From positions 69,697,220 to 69,761,219 of the forward strand of contig OZ025242.1 in assembly GCA_964019155.1 (NCBI GenBank): a DNA stretch of 64,000 nucleotides, in the 5' to 3' direction. Numbering within the stretch: position 1 is the stretch's first letter; every line of letters begins with the position of its first letter. The notes beneath the pieces are model-generated. The model was not told the DNA's origin and made no database searches. It saw only the letters and a program-made list of their open reading frames with translations. Below are positions 11,751 through 56,623 of this stretch, piece by piece. Position numbers and translations under genes: made by a program. This stretch comes from Osedax fenrisi. Taxonomy: Eukaryota > Annelida > Polychaeta > Sabellida > Siboglinidae.

Positions 11751-13106
11751 TGTGTGTGTGTGTGGGGTAGATCAGGTCAGTAATACAACTAGTAATGTTT
11801 CCACGATGTGTTCATTCAGATACATATGGGTCTGCAAATGTTGGCTAACCCACAACACCTACTATACAGTATCATAATAAGTACATTTGTTATGAGTTTT
11901 TTGATTTTGGACTATATTAGGGGTGCAATAATTCTTCGAAGTTTACCATGGAGAGAATACGAAATATAACATTGGAATTTGCCTTACAACCTATTAATAA
12001 AGCTGGCCCTGAACACTAGCAGCCATACTAACTACGTCTGGAGGGTTTCGCCTTCACGCCGGTATCTATCCAAGGAGGGGGCTCCATCTCATCATAATCT
12101 TCTTCTTCTGATGATGTAGTGGTGGAAGCGGGTATGAAGTGGGAACTGATGCTGCCGGTTGTATCGGTGGTGGGGGTGGTGGCGGTGATGGTAGTGGGGG
12201 TAGTGGTAGGGGTGGTAGTGGTAGGGGTGGTAGTGGAAGTGGTGGTAGAGGTAGTAGTAGCATCTTTACTCCCCAGGTGGCTGATGTATTCACTGGTGTC
12301 CTCGTCGTAGCGGTAACATTCTCCGCTCTTGCCGTCGTAGTACAGCGATGACTCCTGTCAATCAATACAGCTGTCAATCAAACCAGCTGTCAGTGATACC
12401 ACGATGATAACATAGGTGTAGCAGAGATAGGTGTTAGTGTTTCTAGGCGCCTAACTGTATTGTCGAATGCGAATATTGATTAATAATACTCCACTCGCCT
12501 ATTACATGATGTAGTAGGGAGTCCCTACTAGGGACCCTACTGTAAGGTAGTGAAGACTGATAGTGAATCTACCCTATATCACCATTAGCCCCTCCCCTAC
12601 TACCAATATTAGCCCCTCCCCTTCACTAACATTAGCCCCTCCCCTTCACTAACATTAGCCCCTCCCCTCTACTAACATTAGCCCCTCCCATTCACTAAAA
12701 TTAGCCCCGCCCCTTCTGCTAACCGGGTCGTAGTAGTAGTTATACCGGGCGCTGTAATAGAACCCGCTGCGTTCGTCGTACACAAAGTCCGAGTCCTCCT
12801 GAGTCATCATCGACAGGGCGGAGTTCACGGTGTCTCGTATCACGCTCTCGATCGAAGCGTGACCGTTAAGCGAGGAGGCGGCGGTGGCGTCGACGCCGAA
12901 GCCCGTCGGTGCCCGTTGCTCCTCCGACGGCGCGCTAGGTGGCGCTACCGCGGCTAGTCGAGTCCTTAGCGCAGCGTTCTCGTCTCGTAACGCCTCGGCG
13001 TCTCTCTCGCTCAAGGTCAAACGGTCGGACAGGCCGGCGGCGTACTGTTCGGCGGCGTGAAGGTCGCGCTTCACTCGCGCCAACTCCAGTTCTATGTCGA
13101 ACATCT
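4230..13106 (-). CDS. AGGF1: AGGF1 (G-patch and FHA domain protein), 5' and middle exons
   Basis: Vertebrate AGGF1 carries a coiled coil, an OCRE domain, an FHA phosphopeptide-binding domain and a G-patch, and is linked to RNA processing and angiogenic signalling. Exons here, in gene order: 13106-12724 (coiled coil and OCRE start), 12354-12033 (OCRE end and Thr-rich acidic linker), 11126-10960 (FHA first half) and, less surely, 4326-4230 (FHA second half). The first three join in consistent phase. The block CTSCIRVMVLASSRLTLNSL then YVITIEGAVIG and VSK aligns with the PPCIRV...VSK stretch of human AGGF1. No G-patch exon was found, so the 3' part probably lies beyond the left edge. Donors are GTTAGC, GTTAGT and GTTAGT. 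Confidence 0.85.
4345..4806 (+). repeat. (GGGTA)n pentanucleotide array
   Basis: About 92 units of GGGTA with sparse variants (GGTTA, GGTAC, GGTAT). Four G-runs recur every 20 nt, so quadruplex folding is possible. The minus strand is the CCCTA tract upstream of the acceptor of the probable AGGF1 exon. Confidence 0.97.
4874..5088. mobile_element. Short MITE with CTAAGGGTG ends
   Basis: 215 bp. Inverted ends CTAAGGGTG and, inside, CCAACGTCCCATCCG in opposite orientations. No coding. Confidence 0.68.
7868..8294. mobile_element. MITE-like inverted repeat, about 430 bp
   Basis: Long imperfect inverted arms: AGGGCATCCTAGTGTTAGC at the left against AGGGTTGCTAGTATCAGC on the other strand at the right, both followed inward by TTTTACATGTAAATA and a TATAAATACA segment. 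Confidence 0.65.
8889..9159. mobile_element. MITE with CCAAAGATTTTCC ends, copy 1
   Basis: Inverted ends CCAAAGATTTTCCAAAGGAA then AGATATTGCACT, flanked by a 5-bp direct repeat TATTT (8884-8888, 9160-9164). 271 bp, no ORF. Confidence 0.78.
9340..9470 (+). repeat. (GA)n microsatellite
   Basis: GA repeats with few interruptions. Confidence 0.95.
9586..9715 (+). repeat. (TA)n microsatellite
   Basis: Pure TA for about 70 bp, then imperfect to 9715. Confidence 0.95.
10023..10363. mobile_element. MITE with AGAGCTAGAGAGAAATAGAG ends
   Basis: About 340 bp; inverted ends share AGAGCTAGAGAGAAATAGAG and, further in, GCGGAAA. In the AGGF1 intron region. Confidence 0.7.
10960..11126 (-). CDS. AGGF1: AGGF1 FHA domain, first half
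   Basis: Acceptor acacag gives the right phase and reads RRKRLCTSCIRVMVLASSRL, then TLNSLYVITIEGAVIGSESH, PARNCIRIEDPAVSK. This matches the first FHA strands of AGGF1; the usual GR of the GRxxx turn is replaced by GS. Donor AAG|GTTAGT, phase 0. Confidence 0.88.
11307..11354 (+). repeat. (ATT)n(AT)n microsatellite
   Basis: ATT units running into AT units, just upstream (in plus coordinates) of the FHA exon at 10960-11126. Confidence 0.9.
11683..11765 (+). repeat. (GT)n microsatellite
   Basis: GT repeats with a few TATG and GG interruptions, in an AGGF1 intron. Confidence 0.95.
12033..12354 (-). CDS. AGGF1: AGGF1 OCRE completion and Thr-rich linker exon
   Basis: Acceptor attgacag. Encodes ESSLYYDGKSGECYRYDEDT then SEYISHLGS, completing the OCRE tyrosine repeats, followed by a Thr/Pro tract built from ACC/ACT triplets, then SSEEEDYDEMEPPPWID and a basic end. 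The donor GTTAGT leaves one base, matching the next exon. Confidence 0.8.
12593..12715 (+). repeat. Minisatellite in the OCRE intron of AGGF1
   Basis: About five units of ACTAACATTAGCCCCTCCCC, 22-24 bp, ending 9 bp from the splice donor at 12723. G-rich on the coding strand. Confidence 0.88.
12724..13106 (-). CDS. AGGF1: AGGF1 coiled-coil and OCRE exon
   Basis: ATG at 13104 opens MFDIELELARVKRDLHAAEQ, a heptad-like coiled coil to about residue 48 (ENAALRTRLAAV). It ends with the OCRE start DFVYDERSGFYYSARYNYYY and DP. A polypyrimidine acceptor (cttcccgcccag) sits two codons before the ATG, so this is either the first coding exon after a 5' UTR intron or an internal exon. Strongly GC-rich compared with its surroundings. 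Confidence 0.85.
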
Positions 13107-13109
13107 CCT

Positions 13110-14250
13110 GGGCGGGAAGAATGAGGTCATATATAATGAAAAAGAATCGTCGGTATAGAGAATTGCTATCGATGGATTCATATTATAAACATAGGAACGA
13201 GAACAAGTAACGATAATAATAATAATAATTAGTTTGAGTTATATAGTATTCAGAATTGTCTACGTAGTGACGCTAACTATTAATCTAGTTTTAAACGTGG
13301 AGTGATTTCGGATAGAGTCCCGATATATCGGGAACATAGATTTAAAAGATGCAACTGAAAATCTCTTTTAATAGCAATTAGATGTATTTAGTTGAATAGC
13401 ACTAGTAGACCTAAGAGATGGCAGCGGATGCATTGCATCTAAGAGGTTATATAGGTAAATATATTGGAGAAAGTACTTATATATGAAGATAGCGTAGAAG
13501 TTTAAATAGGCAACGATTTTTAAAGTTAACCTTTTAAATGAGGAAAGAAGTGAAGAGACAGAGGTAGTATAAGCAGAATAAGATAGGTTTGAAGTTAGTC
13601 TAGTAGAAGCACGGATTATGATATCAATGTTAGTTATTGATATAGAAGGTAGAGAGCAGAACAGAGAGTTACAGTAGTTAAGATGAGAACAATAAGAGAG
13701 TTGATAAGAATTGAATATCATAAAATCATAATTATGATTTTTTAGTTATCAATTTTCAGATAGAAATAATTTTATATATATATATATACATATGTATATA
13801 TATATATTAGATAGCCTATCATAATTAAGTTTAGTGTAGAAAATAAAGTCGATATTTGTAATGAAAGGTTTAGAGTGATTAAATAATTAATTATAGAAAG
13901 AGAAGGAAATGTGATATATTGAGAATACGATATATTGATGAGACCAATCTTAGGTACACTAAACAGTAGACATTGTTTAGTAGCCAAAAGTTAATGCGAT
14001 CTCTATACTTTGATGAATAGGAGTCATGGCTAGAGTTAATAGAATAACAGTTTAATATATACATAGATGAATGTAATGTTGATGTGTATGTGTGTGTGTA
14101 TGTATGTATGTGTGTGTGTGTGTATGTGTGTGTGTCTATACTGTGGTGTGCTGATATATTGATGTGTGTTTTCATGTGGGTTTGTATAGCGGTATTAATG
14201 AGTTGTTTTGTTATCGTTGACAACACTGCCTTCGAGTGTCTGGTGCTGCT
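13110..14250. other. AT-rich intergenic stretch 5' of AGGF1
   Basis: No exon seen. Contains a (GT)n tract at about 14080-14140. Confidence 0.5.
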
Positions 14251-14277
14251 GCTTGTCTACTACTGACCACTACACTG

Positions 14278-14819
<542 letters not shown>

Positions 14820-14849
14820 GACCACAAAATAACTTTTTATTTAGAGCAT

Positions 14850-15240
14850 GCGTGACGTGTATATCTTATATAGAGAAAATGGCTATTTTTAAAGGCTAAT
14901 AACTTTTTATTTATGATTATAATGTATAATTTTTTTTGTATATATTTAATATACATATTATAATACTTAGTTACATTGTATTTACTTTTGATTATTTTGT
15001 AGTGTATATATTTCTATACCATTTTCATATATATATATATATATACATTTTTTTTTAAATATTAAAAACGACAATTTTATAGAAATATATACACTACAAA
15101 ATAATCATTAGTAAATATAATGTAAATTAGTATTATTGATATATGTTATTTTGTAAAAAAATAATGATAAATAACAAGTTATTAGCCTTTAAAAAATAGG
15201 CCATTTCCCTACGTTTTACATGTAAACCAGCGAAGGTCAT
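14850..15240. mobile_element. MITE-like inverted repeat next to a (TAC)n array
   Basis: Left arm GCATGCGTGACG...AAATGGCTATTTTTAAAGGC against right arm (reverse) GGTACGCATGACC...AAATGGCCTATTTTTTAAAG, about 390 bp, AT-rich core with a second internal palindrome at 15000-15110. Confidence 0.65.
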
Positions 15241-15439
15241 GCGTACCCTAATAAGGGATCATGTGACATGTAATATAAATAATCGTATGCATGATTTGTT
15301 CTCGAAATGTTATCACATTCTAGTTAGCTAATGCATAAGCGTTGTCAATATACGATGATACGATAGAGCATATCATCATGTTACGTACATCTCTATGATT
15401 GTTAGCGGTGTTTAGTGAAGCACGAATTGTAAACGTCTC

Positions 15440-15750
15440 GTAAGAACTAAAGCCGTGTACACACCGCTAGCATCGAGTCGCCGCTTAAAATCTATGAAAT
15501 GTCTATTTTCTAGTAACAAGTCGCCGTGCTCGATGCTCGCTATGTGAACGGCTAATTTGCTCGGTACCAAGCGCAGTAACAAGTCGCCGTCAGATTCAAC
15601 ACGTTCCATTTTGAGAAATATACCCAGTAACAAGTCGCCGCACTCGCGGTACTTGATGCTCGCTATCTGAACACCAATAATAATTTATACCTAGCATCAG
15701 GTGCAGTAACAAATCACTGTGCTCGATGCTAGCAGTGATGGTACACCACT
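15440..15750. repeat. Inverted-arm element with AGTAACAAGTCGCCG repeats
   Basis: Outer arms CACCGCTAGCATCGAG (near 15463) and CTCGATGCTAGCAGTG (near 15722) are inverted. Inside, AGTAACAAGTCGCCG occurs three times and once degenerate, each linked to CTCGATGCTCGCTATGTGAA-like sequence. A 73-codon minus-strand ORF here is a by-product. Confidence 0.55.
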
Positions 15751-15754
15751 TTAG

Positions 15755-16430
15755 TCATAACTTATGACTCATAAGTGAAATTAGAGTTTTCATCAACTGT
15801 ATGTGATTGATAACAAGTTTTAAAATAGAATACATAGGAATATATATTGATAGTTGAATTTCTATGAAATTTATCAAATAAATAATTATGAAAAACTTTT
15901 TAAGAGAATTAATTTAAATGAAGTAAAATAATATTTTACTAAGAAAATCATGAAAATATATTTCCATTTCAACTTACTTATATAATATTTGATTAGTATT
16001 ATATCTCTATTTTTATTAATATTAGATTTTTATAGATATAATTTAATTATATATTTCATAATTTGATTTAGGTATTATTTTTATTATATATTTCTGCGAT
16101 AGTAAATCTTATTTCGTAACGTTGACTTGTATCGGCCTAACACAAGTAAATGTTTTATTTACATGATTACATTAATTACATATTATAACTATACTGTAAT
16201 CATTCTAGAGGATGATGATGATACTGTTGTTATCAACATCAACATCAAAATCATTGATATCATACATATATTCTTTTTCGACACGTCGTACACTCGTCCG
16301 TACTAATTATGACTTTTATTATTGTATGTATCTATTAGCGTCGCACTATAAGACTTGCATAAGTGAATTAGCGTTTAAATAAAGCATCATCATCGTCATC
16401 GTCCGGCTATCATATTTAAATAATTAACGA
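15755..16430. other. AT-rich DNA without recognised features
   Basis: Nothing supportable seen on either strand. Confidence 0.5.
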
Positions 16431-17560
16431 ACGAATTACGAAACCGTTAAATACTACAAATATTACGGTAACCGGTTCGATATATCGATATCGCCGCGAG
16501 AATGCGTACTGAATTATTAATTAGGGTACGACGTGTGCGCGTATTGTCTACGGAGTGAATCACTGCCGGCGAGTATACGCTATAGAACGTCGCAGCGATA
16601 CAGCCGTACGCCGTATCCACGCTGATAGGGGGCGCGCGCGTGTGCGTAGCCCGGACTGTTGAATGGTCATCGGTAGTATCGGAACGCCAGTCGGACGGAC
16701 CGGTTATGTATCTATAGGCGCGCGTGCGTACGCCACTGTGGTATTTAAAAGTGTTCAACCCGACGGAGGATACGGGACGTCGATAATCTATTTTTATATC
16801 TATTTGATAATCTATTTTTAGATTTAATCGCGACTAACGTAGGCCGTGTACGCGATTAGTCGGCGTAACCGACTTAGCACTAGCCGGACTGTCCGACGAA
16901 ATGGACAGTCGTACGCTGTTCGGATAGCGAGTCGAACGCATCGCGTGGATACGACAGTCCGCATCACTCACTCGGGTGTTTCGTAGTTATTCTCAACGGG
17001 GCGATAATTAACCGCAAAGAACGGTTGCGCGGTGGTCAACCATTTAGCCGATAGTAAATACATTTACGCACACGCGCACACAAATATGTATATATATATA
17101 TATGGTTAATGATATTACGCTATAGAAAGAGAAGGGTTAACGCACACACATCGTAACCTAACTTAGCCTCGCCCCGTTCACTAAGTAAACACACACGACA
17201 CTTTAATACCGTCATACAGTATAGACAACTCTTTATGCGCGGAACAATCGCGTTGAAGTACGGCTACGTTTATATAATGTATACTATACCGTACGATGAT
17301 ATAGTATGATGATATAGTATCGTTAGGTTAAATAGTATCGTTAGGTTAAATAGTATCGTTAGGTTAAATAGTATCGTTAGGTTAAATAGTATCGTTAGGA
17401 AAGCACGGCGTAGCGATGCAGATGACACGACGTAAATATCGCGACCGATAGAAAATTAATTTATACGGGCCGCGTGCTTATGCACTCGACGATTATTACT
17501 CGTACGATTAAAGACTTCGTGAATTGTCGATAAACGATAATTATCGATTGCGATCGATTA
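16430..17560. promoter_or_regulatory. GC- and CpG-richer patch, possible promoter region
   Basis: Many CpG dinucleotides, unlike its AT-rich surroundings, and 3-4 kb upstream of the first AGGF1 coding exon on the minus strand. No TATA motif or exon could be fixed. A 103-codon minus ORF has no recognisable product. Contains an 18-bp tandem (TAGTATCGTTAGGTTAAA) at about 17315-17400. Confidence 0.3.
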
Positions 17561-18229
17561 TTTGTTTAGATTTTGTTCACGGCTAAATCAGACGCAACGT
17601 TTATTTATTGTTAATCATTACATAGCTTAAGACTTACGACTCAAGAGTTTACGTAGATATGGCTAGGTTATATTTACATGACTTATTTACACTTCGAATA
17701 TTAACAAAAACAAACATATATATACAAACAGAGTATAAAGTATATATATATATATATAATAAACTAAAATCATAAACATAATAAAACATAATAAAACATA
17801 ATAAAAACAAATAAGTATGCATATAGAGTTAATATATATTTTATTTATAAATGATACGAAAACGATTATTAGAATTAGAAAATAATTCATATAATAGATA
17901 TATATATATATATATATATATATGTGTATATATTATAGGTTATAATGAGAAGAAAGCAGTGGTGCTTCAATACAAGTGTACCACACATAAATAGTCGTCT
18001 ATATGGTATAACGTGGTACATATTTAAGTGACATATGTTTGAACCTAGTGAATAAGGCGAGGCAAAGGTAGGTATCTCTACTTACTTACTTTATCAACGG
18101 CTCTTGTGAAAATAAGGCATTCGATTGCGAAGGGGAGAGGGGGTAAATAGCAATGATTATTAGTATTATTATTTTATTTTAACACCATTTAAATATAATA
18201 TATATTAACAATAGTTTATACTCTAAAGT

Positions 18230-18400
18230 AGCATTAATAAGGAAGAGTGGACCTAATGTAAGGTGTGTGTATGTGTGTTACTAGAATGGAGGGGGTGTGT
18301 ATTGCTAGGTTACTAGGGTGGAGAGGGGTGTGTTGCTAGAGTGGATGAGCGTGTGTGTTGCTAGAATGGATGAGAGTGTAGGATGCAAGGGCATATATCT
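18230..18400 (+). repeat. Degenerate GT/GGA minisatellite
   Basis: Units of about 30-35 bp sharing GTGTGTTGCTAGAATGGATG. Confidence 0.7.
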
Positions 18401-18479
18401 AATAGGGGTGGGATTTGTGAATGTATTGCAGTAATAGGAGGAATTTTGTAGACTCAGTTTCGTGGTAGTAGATAAAGTT

Positions 18480-20891
18480 TAGTTATTAATATATATATAT
18501 GTATGTATACATTTTTATTAAATTTCTGATTTATATATATATATTATTGTTTGTATATATATAAGGTAACTTAATACTAATTTCACAATTATAAGATTAA
18601 TAAGTTAATATTATTATATCTATCCAATTAACGTTAAGCATTATTTAGAATACAAATATAAAGATTTATAAGTACTATACATATTATAATGTTGTTAATT
18701 TAAATAGCTAATTAATGGTAACTTTGTATAAAGAATATTATATTATATTTCAACTATAGTGGTGCTCTTGGTACATAAATAATATCAGAATATTTTGTGA
18801 ATAATTAATTAAGTATGAATTTATATTTGTAGAAAATTAAATTTTGGTATTAATTATGCTTTCATGAATTTCAGTTGAATAAAGGAAATAATTCATATAA
18901 TTTAACTATAGGGGGCACTAGTAATTATAAAATTATTATATTACTAAAAGCCTAATATTTACTTCATTATACTTTGTATATAAAATATAAAAATATGTGC
19001 TTTTTGCACGATATAAATGTTGAGATACATACTCTTTATTAAACTATAATAATTTACTATATATTCCGATATTATTATGATATCATTAGAGCCATCTATA
19101 GTAGAACTATTATAGTATTGTTTAAAAAGTGTGTCTTTAATGCATTCATTTAATTTATATGGTAGTTAGAATATAGTCTTTCTCACAATTTAATTAAATA
19201 TAACTAGATCTCTATTGTCAAACTAATACAAATTTGGCCATTATTTATTATAACTATTATTAAATTGAGAATATTTAATAACAACCCTATTTGTGTTGAT
19301 TACGATTTCAGAGGTGAAATTAAAAATATTGTACATGTATAACTATATAATTTAAAATGACGACCATTTTATATATATATATTATATATATATTATATAT
19401 ATTATATATATATATCCTATAATATATACTACATTTTCATTATTCATATACGTTTATCATGTAGTATGTCAAATACCAAAACGAATATTTCAAATTTGAC
19501 TTCATAAATCGTAATTAAGATATACGGGGCCATATTCGATACATACCATTTAAATCATTTATTAAATGTATTTAAAACCGTTGAATTTGTTAATGAGTAC
19601 ATATTAACTAATACATATCTTACTACATAAAATAACACTATAATTTTATGATACAAATTAATAATCTATTATATTAAATTGTAAAAATTACTAACAATAA
19701 AAATGAAATAATAGATAATTTATCATATTCACAAAAATATTCAAATAATTCAAAATCAATTTGTTTACATGAGCGATACATTATAATCTTAATATTACTT
19801 TTTTTATTTAAAGTATAATTAATTACTTTAATCAATTATACTAGTATATAATGATATTATGTATTATATATTGCAATGTAATCTATTAAATATTTGTTTT
19901 TAATTTTATTATTTGTTTATAAAAATATAAATACTACATCCAAGAAAAATAATCTATATTTACATTTTCTAGGATATTTTTATGGGTAATAAATATCAAA
20001 TTGACTTCCTGTTCAAATACAAGGTTAGTATAGCAATACTCTCTATTAGTATAATGAACATCGATGTATGACATACTTGGATATATGTATTGTATAAATG
20101 AGTTAGTATTACGAATTTATATTTAATTACCTAAAATAATTATTATCCGAGAAATTGGTATTTTTAGAAGATGCAATAACATGAATGGTCATTTTTAGTT
20201 TACTCATAAATTTAATTAAAATCTAGTTTCACTTTTTATATTAAGATCTAAGTATTTATTAATTTATGTTAATTATAATTAGTAAGTAATAATATGTTTA
20301 AATATAGCCGAGCTAATTATTTCATAATTAGTTTAATTACATATATATAAATGAGTATATATTTTTTTATAAATAAATTTAAAATTCTAAAATTATTTTT
20401 AAAATACATTCTCATTTTATTACAAATTAGGTTTGTTACTTAAATTTAACATACTTTTAAAGTATATGTGTGTACTCATTAACATATGTAATTTACAAAT
20501 GGGAAACACATATATTGTAATATTATATATTAAATATATCAATATAAATATTTACTTATATAAAAATATAATTATTATATTATATAATTATTATAATAAT
20601 ATATTATATTATTATATTATAATAATTAAAATAATATTTATTATACATTTTTATTAGAAATAATTAATGACATGTAACGGTTTTTTTTAATGTTATCGTT
20701 TTTCCATTCACTATTATAGTATATATATATATAGTGACTATATAATATACAATATTATATAGTTACTATAATAGTACATTACAAAATTATAGTAATACAT
20801 TTTCATTTAATAATTATAATAATTATAGTAATTATTATAATTACTATAATAATTATAATAATTATAATAATTCCTATAATAATTATATACT

Positions 20892-20948
<57 letters not shown>

Positions 20949-21850
20949 CCTATAATAATTATATCATATAATATATGTATATTATTAAACATCATGATAA
21001 TCATGTTAAATATGATATTATAATAATTATTATTATAATTTATTAATTAATTATAAATTTTAAACCACTATTTTTCATTTTATAGTTTTTAATATTGCCC
21101 TATACTAAATCTTATACTTCATATACGTATAATACTATATACAAATGTATAAGTGATACTATAAGTGAGTGTCATAACACTATATAATTAGTATATATTA
21201 ATTAGTAGCTAAATAATCACTATTTAGATACCTATTTAACACTATTATAGTCACCATGATAGTATTATAAATATATAAAATATTAATTTTAAAAGAAATT
21301 TTTAACTTTTTGTAATAATATATGTATAACTATTATAATGTATTATAATAATACACACTAAATAATAGTTATACAAATTAGCCTAATATAAATATATTAC
21401 TATAAAGATATAAGATATATTCGAGCTATATCATATAGTATATGTAGTTATAATGTCACACATAACTTATATATAATAACATGTTAATAAATACATTTGT
21501 AGAATATTATTTTTGTATAATTTATTTTATGATTATTAATTATTAAATTTACAAAATCTATAATACATAAGATTATGTATACAGATTATACTAGGGTATT
21601 TATTATTACTTATTTTAGTTTGTATTTGTTTATATTACATATTTATATATATAAGGTTTGTTTATAGTAAACATATATCTTATATACAAATATTTGTTTA
21701 TTATTAAATGCTTTACAAATAGTGAGATTATTTAATTCTTAATTATCAATTCTTACTATATAAATATGAGCATCTCAATTACATATTTACTTATTACATT
21801 AGCATCATATTTAATCATTTTATTATTTTATAACAACCTTAATATCTCAA
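18480..21850. other. AT-rich intergenic DNA with nested palindromes
   Basis: No exon. Palindromic AT stretches at 20575-20640, 20700-20780 and 20810-20960 (with a (TA)n run), and a (TA)n-like run at 19370-19430. Confidence 0.6.
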
Positions 21851-22075
21851 TAACAACTTAATTACTATTGTTACTACTAATACTAATACATCTGCTACTG
21901 CTACCTTTACTTCTAATACTACCTATACTGCTACTACTATTTCTACTATTACTGATATTATATTGCTACTATTACTACTGATACTACTATCTTTATTACT
22001 ACTTCTGCTGATACTGCTACCTCTACTGCTACCTTTACTGCTACTGATACTAGTCCTTCTACTGCTGCTGCTGTT

Positions 22076-23338
<1,263 letters not shown>

Positions 23339-23639
23339 GCTACTACTAACTATACTGTTACTACTATTACTAATGATATAGATACTAATACCACCTATCA
23401 CCCCAAGTAATACCCTTGTCTTAACTACATCTTCTTTGATATGCATACTACTATACATAATTAAATATGCTGCATTCCTTTTTCACTAAAGTCGTCTAAT
23501 AATATACTCTTATTATACTTATACTATATTAACTATTATCTCTATCTGTTTCTGATCAATCAATCAAGTGTAAACTTAGTTAACATTGTACAGATCGTTA
23601 ACATGATAAATTCGAGACTAGTTAAAAGATACAACCTCT

Positions 23640-23735
23640 AACCCCTCCCCACCCGGCCGCCTGCCTATATAGCAGGCCGTCTGTACACATCACGTTCACT
23701 AGACACACTCGACATCTATAGAGTGTTAGTCAAAC
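23640..23735 (+). promoter_or_regulatory. Candidate TATA-type promoter of SLC4
   Basis: GC-richer patch with CTATATAG at 23665-23672 inside a near palindrome (CCTGC and CAGG arms). A transcription start about 25-30 bp downstream would lead into a 5' UTR whose intron ends at the acceptor before 24067. A GTTAGT donor candidate follows near 23727. Inference from position and motif only. Confidence 0.35.
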
Positions 23736-24104
23736 GAAAGCTCTTCACACTAGCAGCATTAAGTTTTATGTATGCACTCTCAGTCTCTCGTTGACTCTCT
23801 CTCTCACTAGCTCTCTCTCACCCTCTCTGTCCCCCTCACTAGGTTATTTAGTTAGTTAATTACATCGTTATTATACATCAATGCAGTTATATAATAGTAT
23901 TGAGTTACTGTATTAATGCTATAATCAATTACATTATTAATTATTATTTATATATTTAATTATTATTTTGTAATATATATTAATATAATATATGTATATA
24001 TATATATAAAGATATTAAAGTAGAAGTTTGCATTTTATGATACATTTAATGAGACCTACTTTACAGAATGACCTAGCGAACTCTGACGCTGTAACTATTA
24101 CAAC

Positions 24105-56316
<32,212 letters not shown>

Positions 56317-56401
56317 GCGTCATACTTTTTATACTTAGTTTTTTTTTTCACATAACGCATTTTTAACTATTAGACTGTTTGCAATCTATGTACATCTTAT
56401 T

Positions 56402-56407
56402 AATAAA
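56402..56407 (+). terminator. Distal poly(A) signal of SLC4
   Basis: AATAAA 86 bases after the exon 18 stop, next to the converging MRPL10 3' end. Confidence 0.6.
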
Positions 56408-56419
56408 ATTAGAAATCAT

Positions 56420-56425
56420 TTTATT
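56420..56425 (-). terminator. Poly(A) signal of MRPL10 overlapping its stop codon
   Basis: On the minus strand the last codons read GAATAAAA: the stop TAA (56423-56421) is inside AATAAA (56425-56420). Cleavage would then fall about 10-30 nt further, inside the SLC4 3' UTR. Confidence 0.6.
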
Positions 56426-56623
56426 CATTAATACTTTTATCTTTGATGTATTGTTCGAGGTTACTCGAGAGCTTTTGTTGTTGGCTGCCTAACAATCGAT
56501 TAGTGCTTCTAGCTGATGCCATTAGAATTCCGCTTAATTGAGACCGTAATCCGTCTAAATCGCCAATATTCGCTACTTTTGCCAAGCATGCCGCTGATAA
56601 TATCCTATTTTCATAAATTCCAC
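56421..56623 (-). CDS. MRPL10: MRPL10 last exon
   Basis: Acceptor tcctacag. Reads GIYENRILSAACLAKVANIG through LSGILMASARSTNRLLG to DKSINE and TAA at 56423-56421. Confidence 0.88.

Noticed and set aside
12119..12351. Plus-strand Val- or Gly-rich ORFs opposite AGGF1
   Set aside because: Shadow frames of the Thr-rich linker exon, whose minus-strand frame has OCRE homology and splice sites.
15412..15633. 73-codon minus-strand protein
   Set aside because: The ORF spans the iterated AGTAACAAGTCGCCG words, so its repeats reflect DNA repeats. No family recognised.
16447..16758. 103-codon minus-strand ORF in the CpG-rich patch
   Set aside because: No recognisable domain, and the composition is what a GC-richer region gives by chance.
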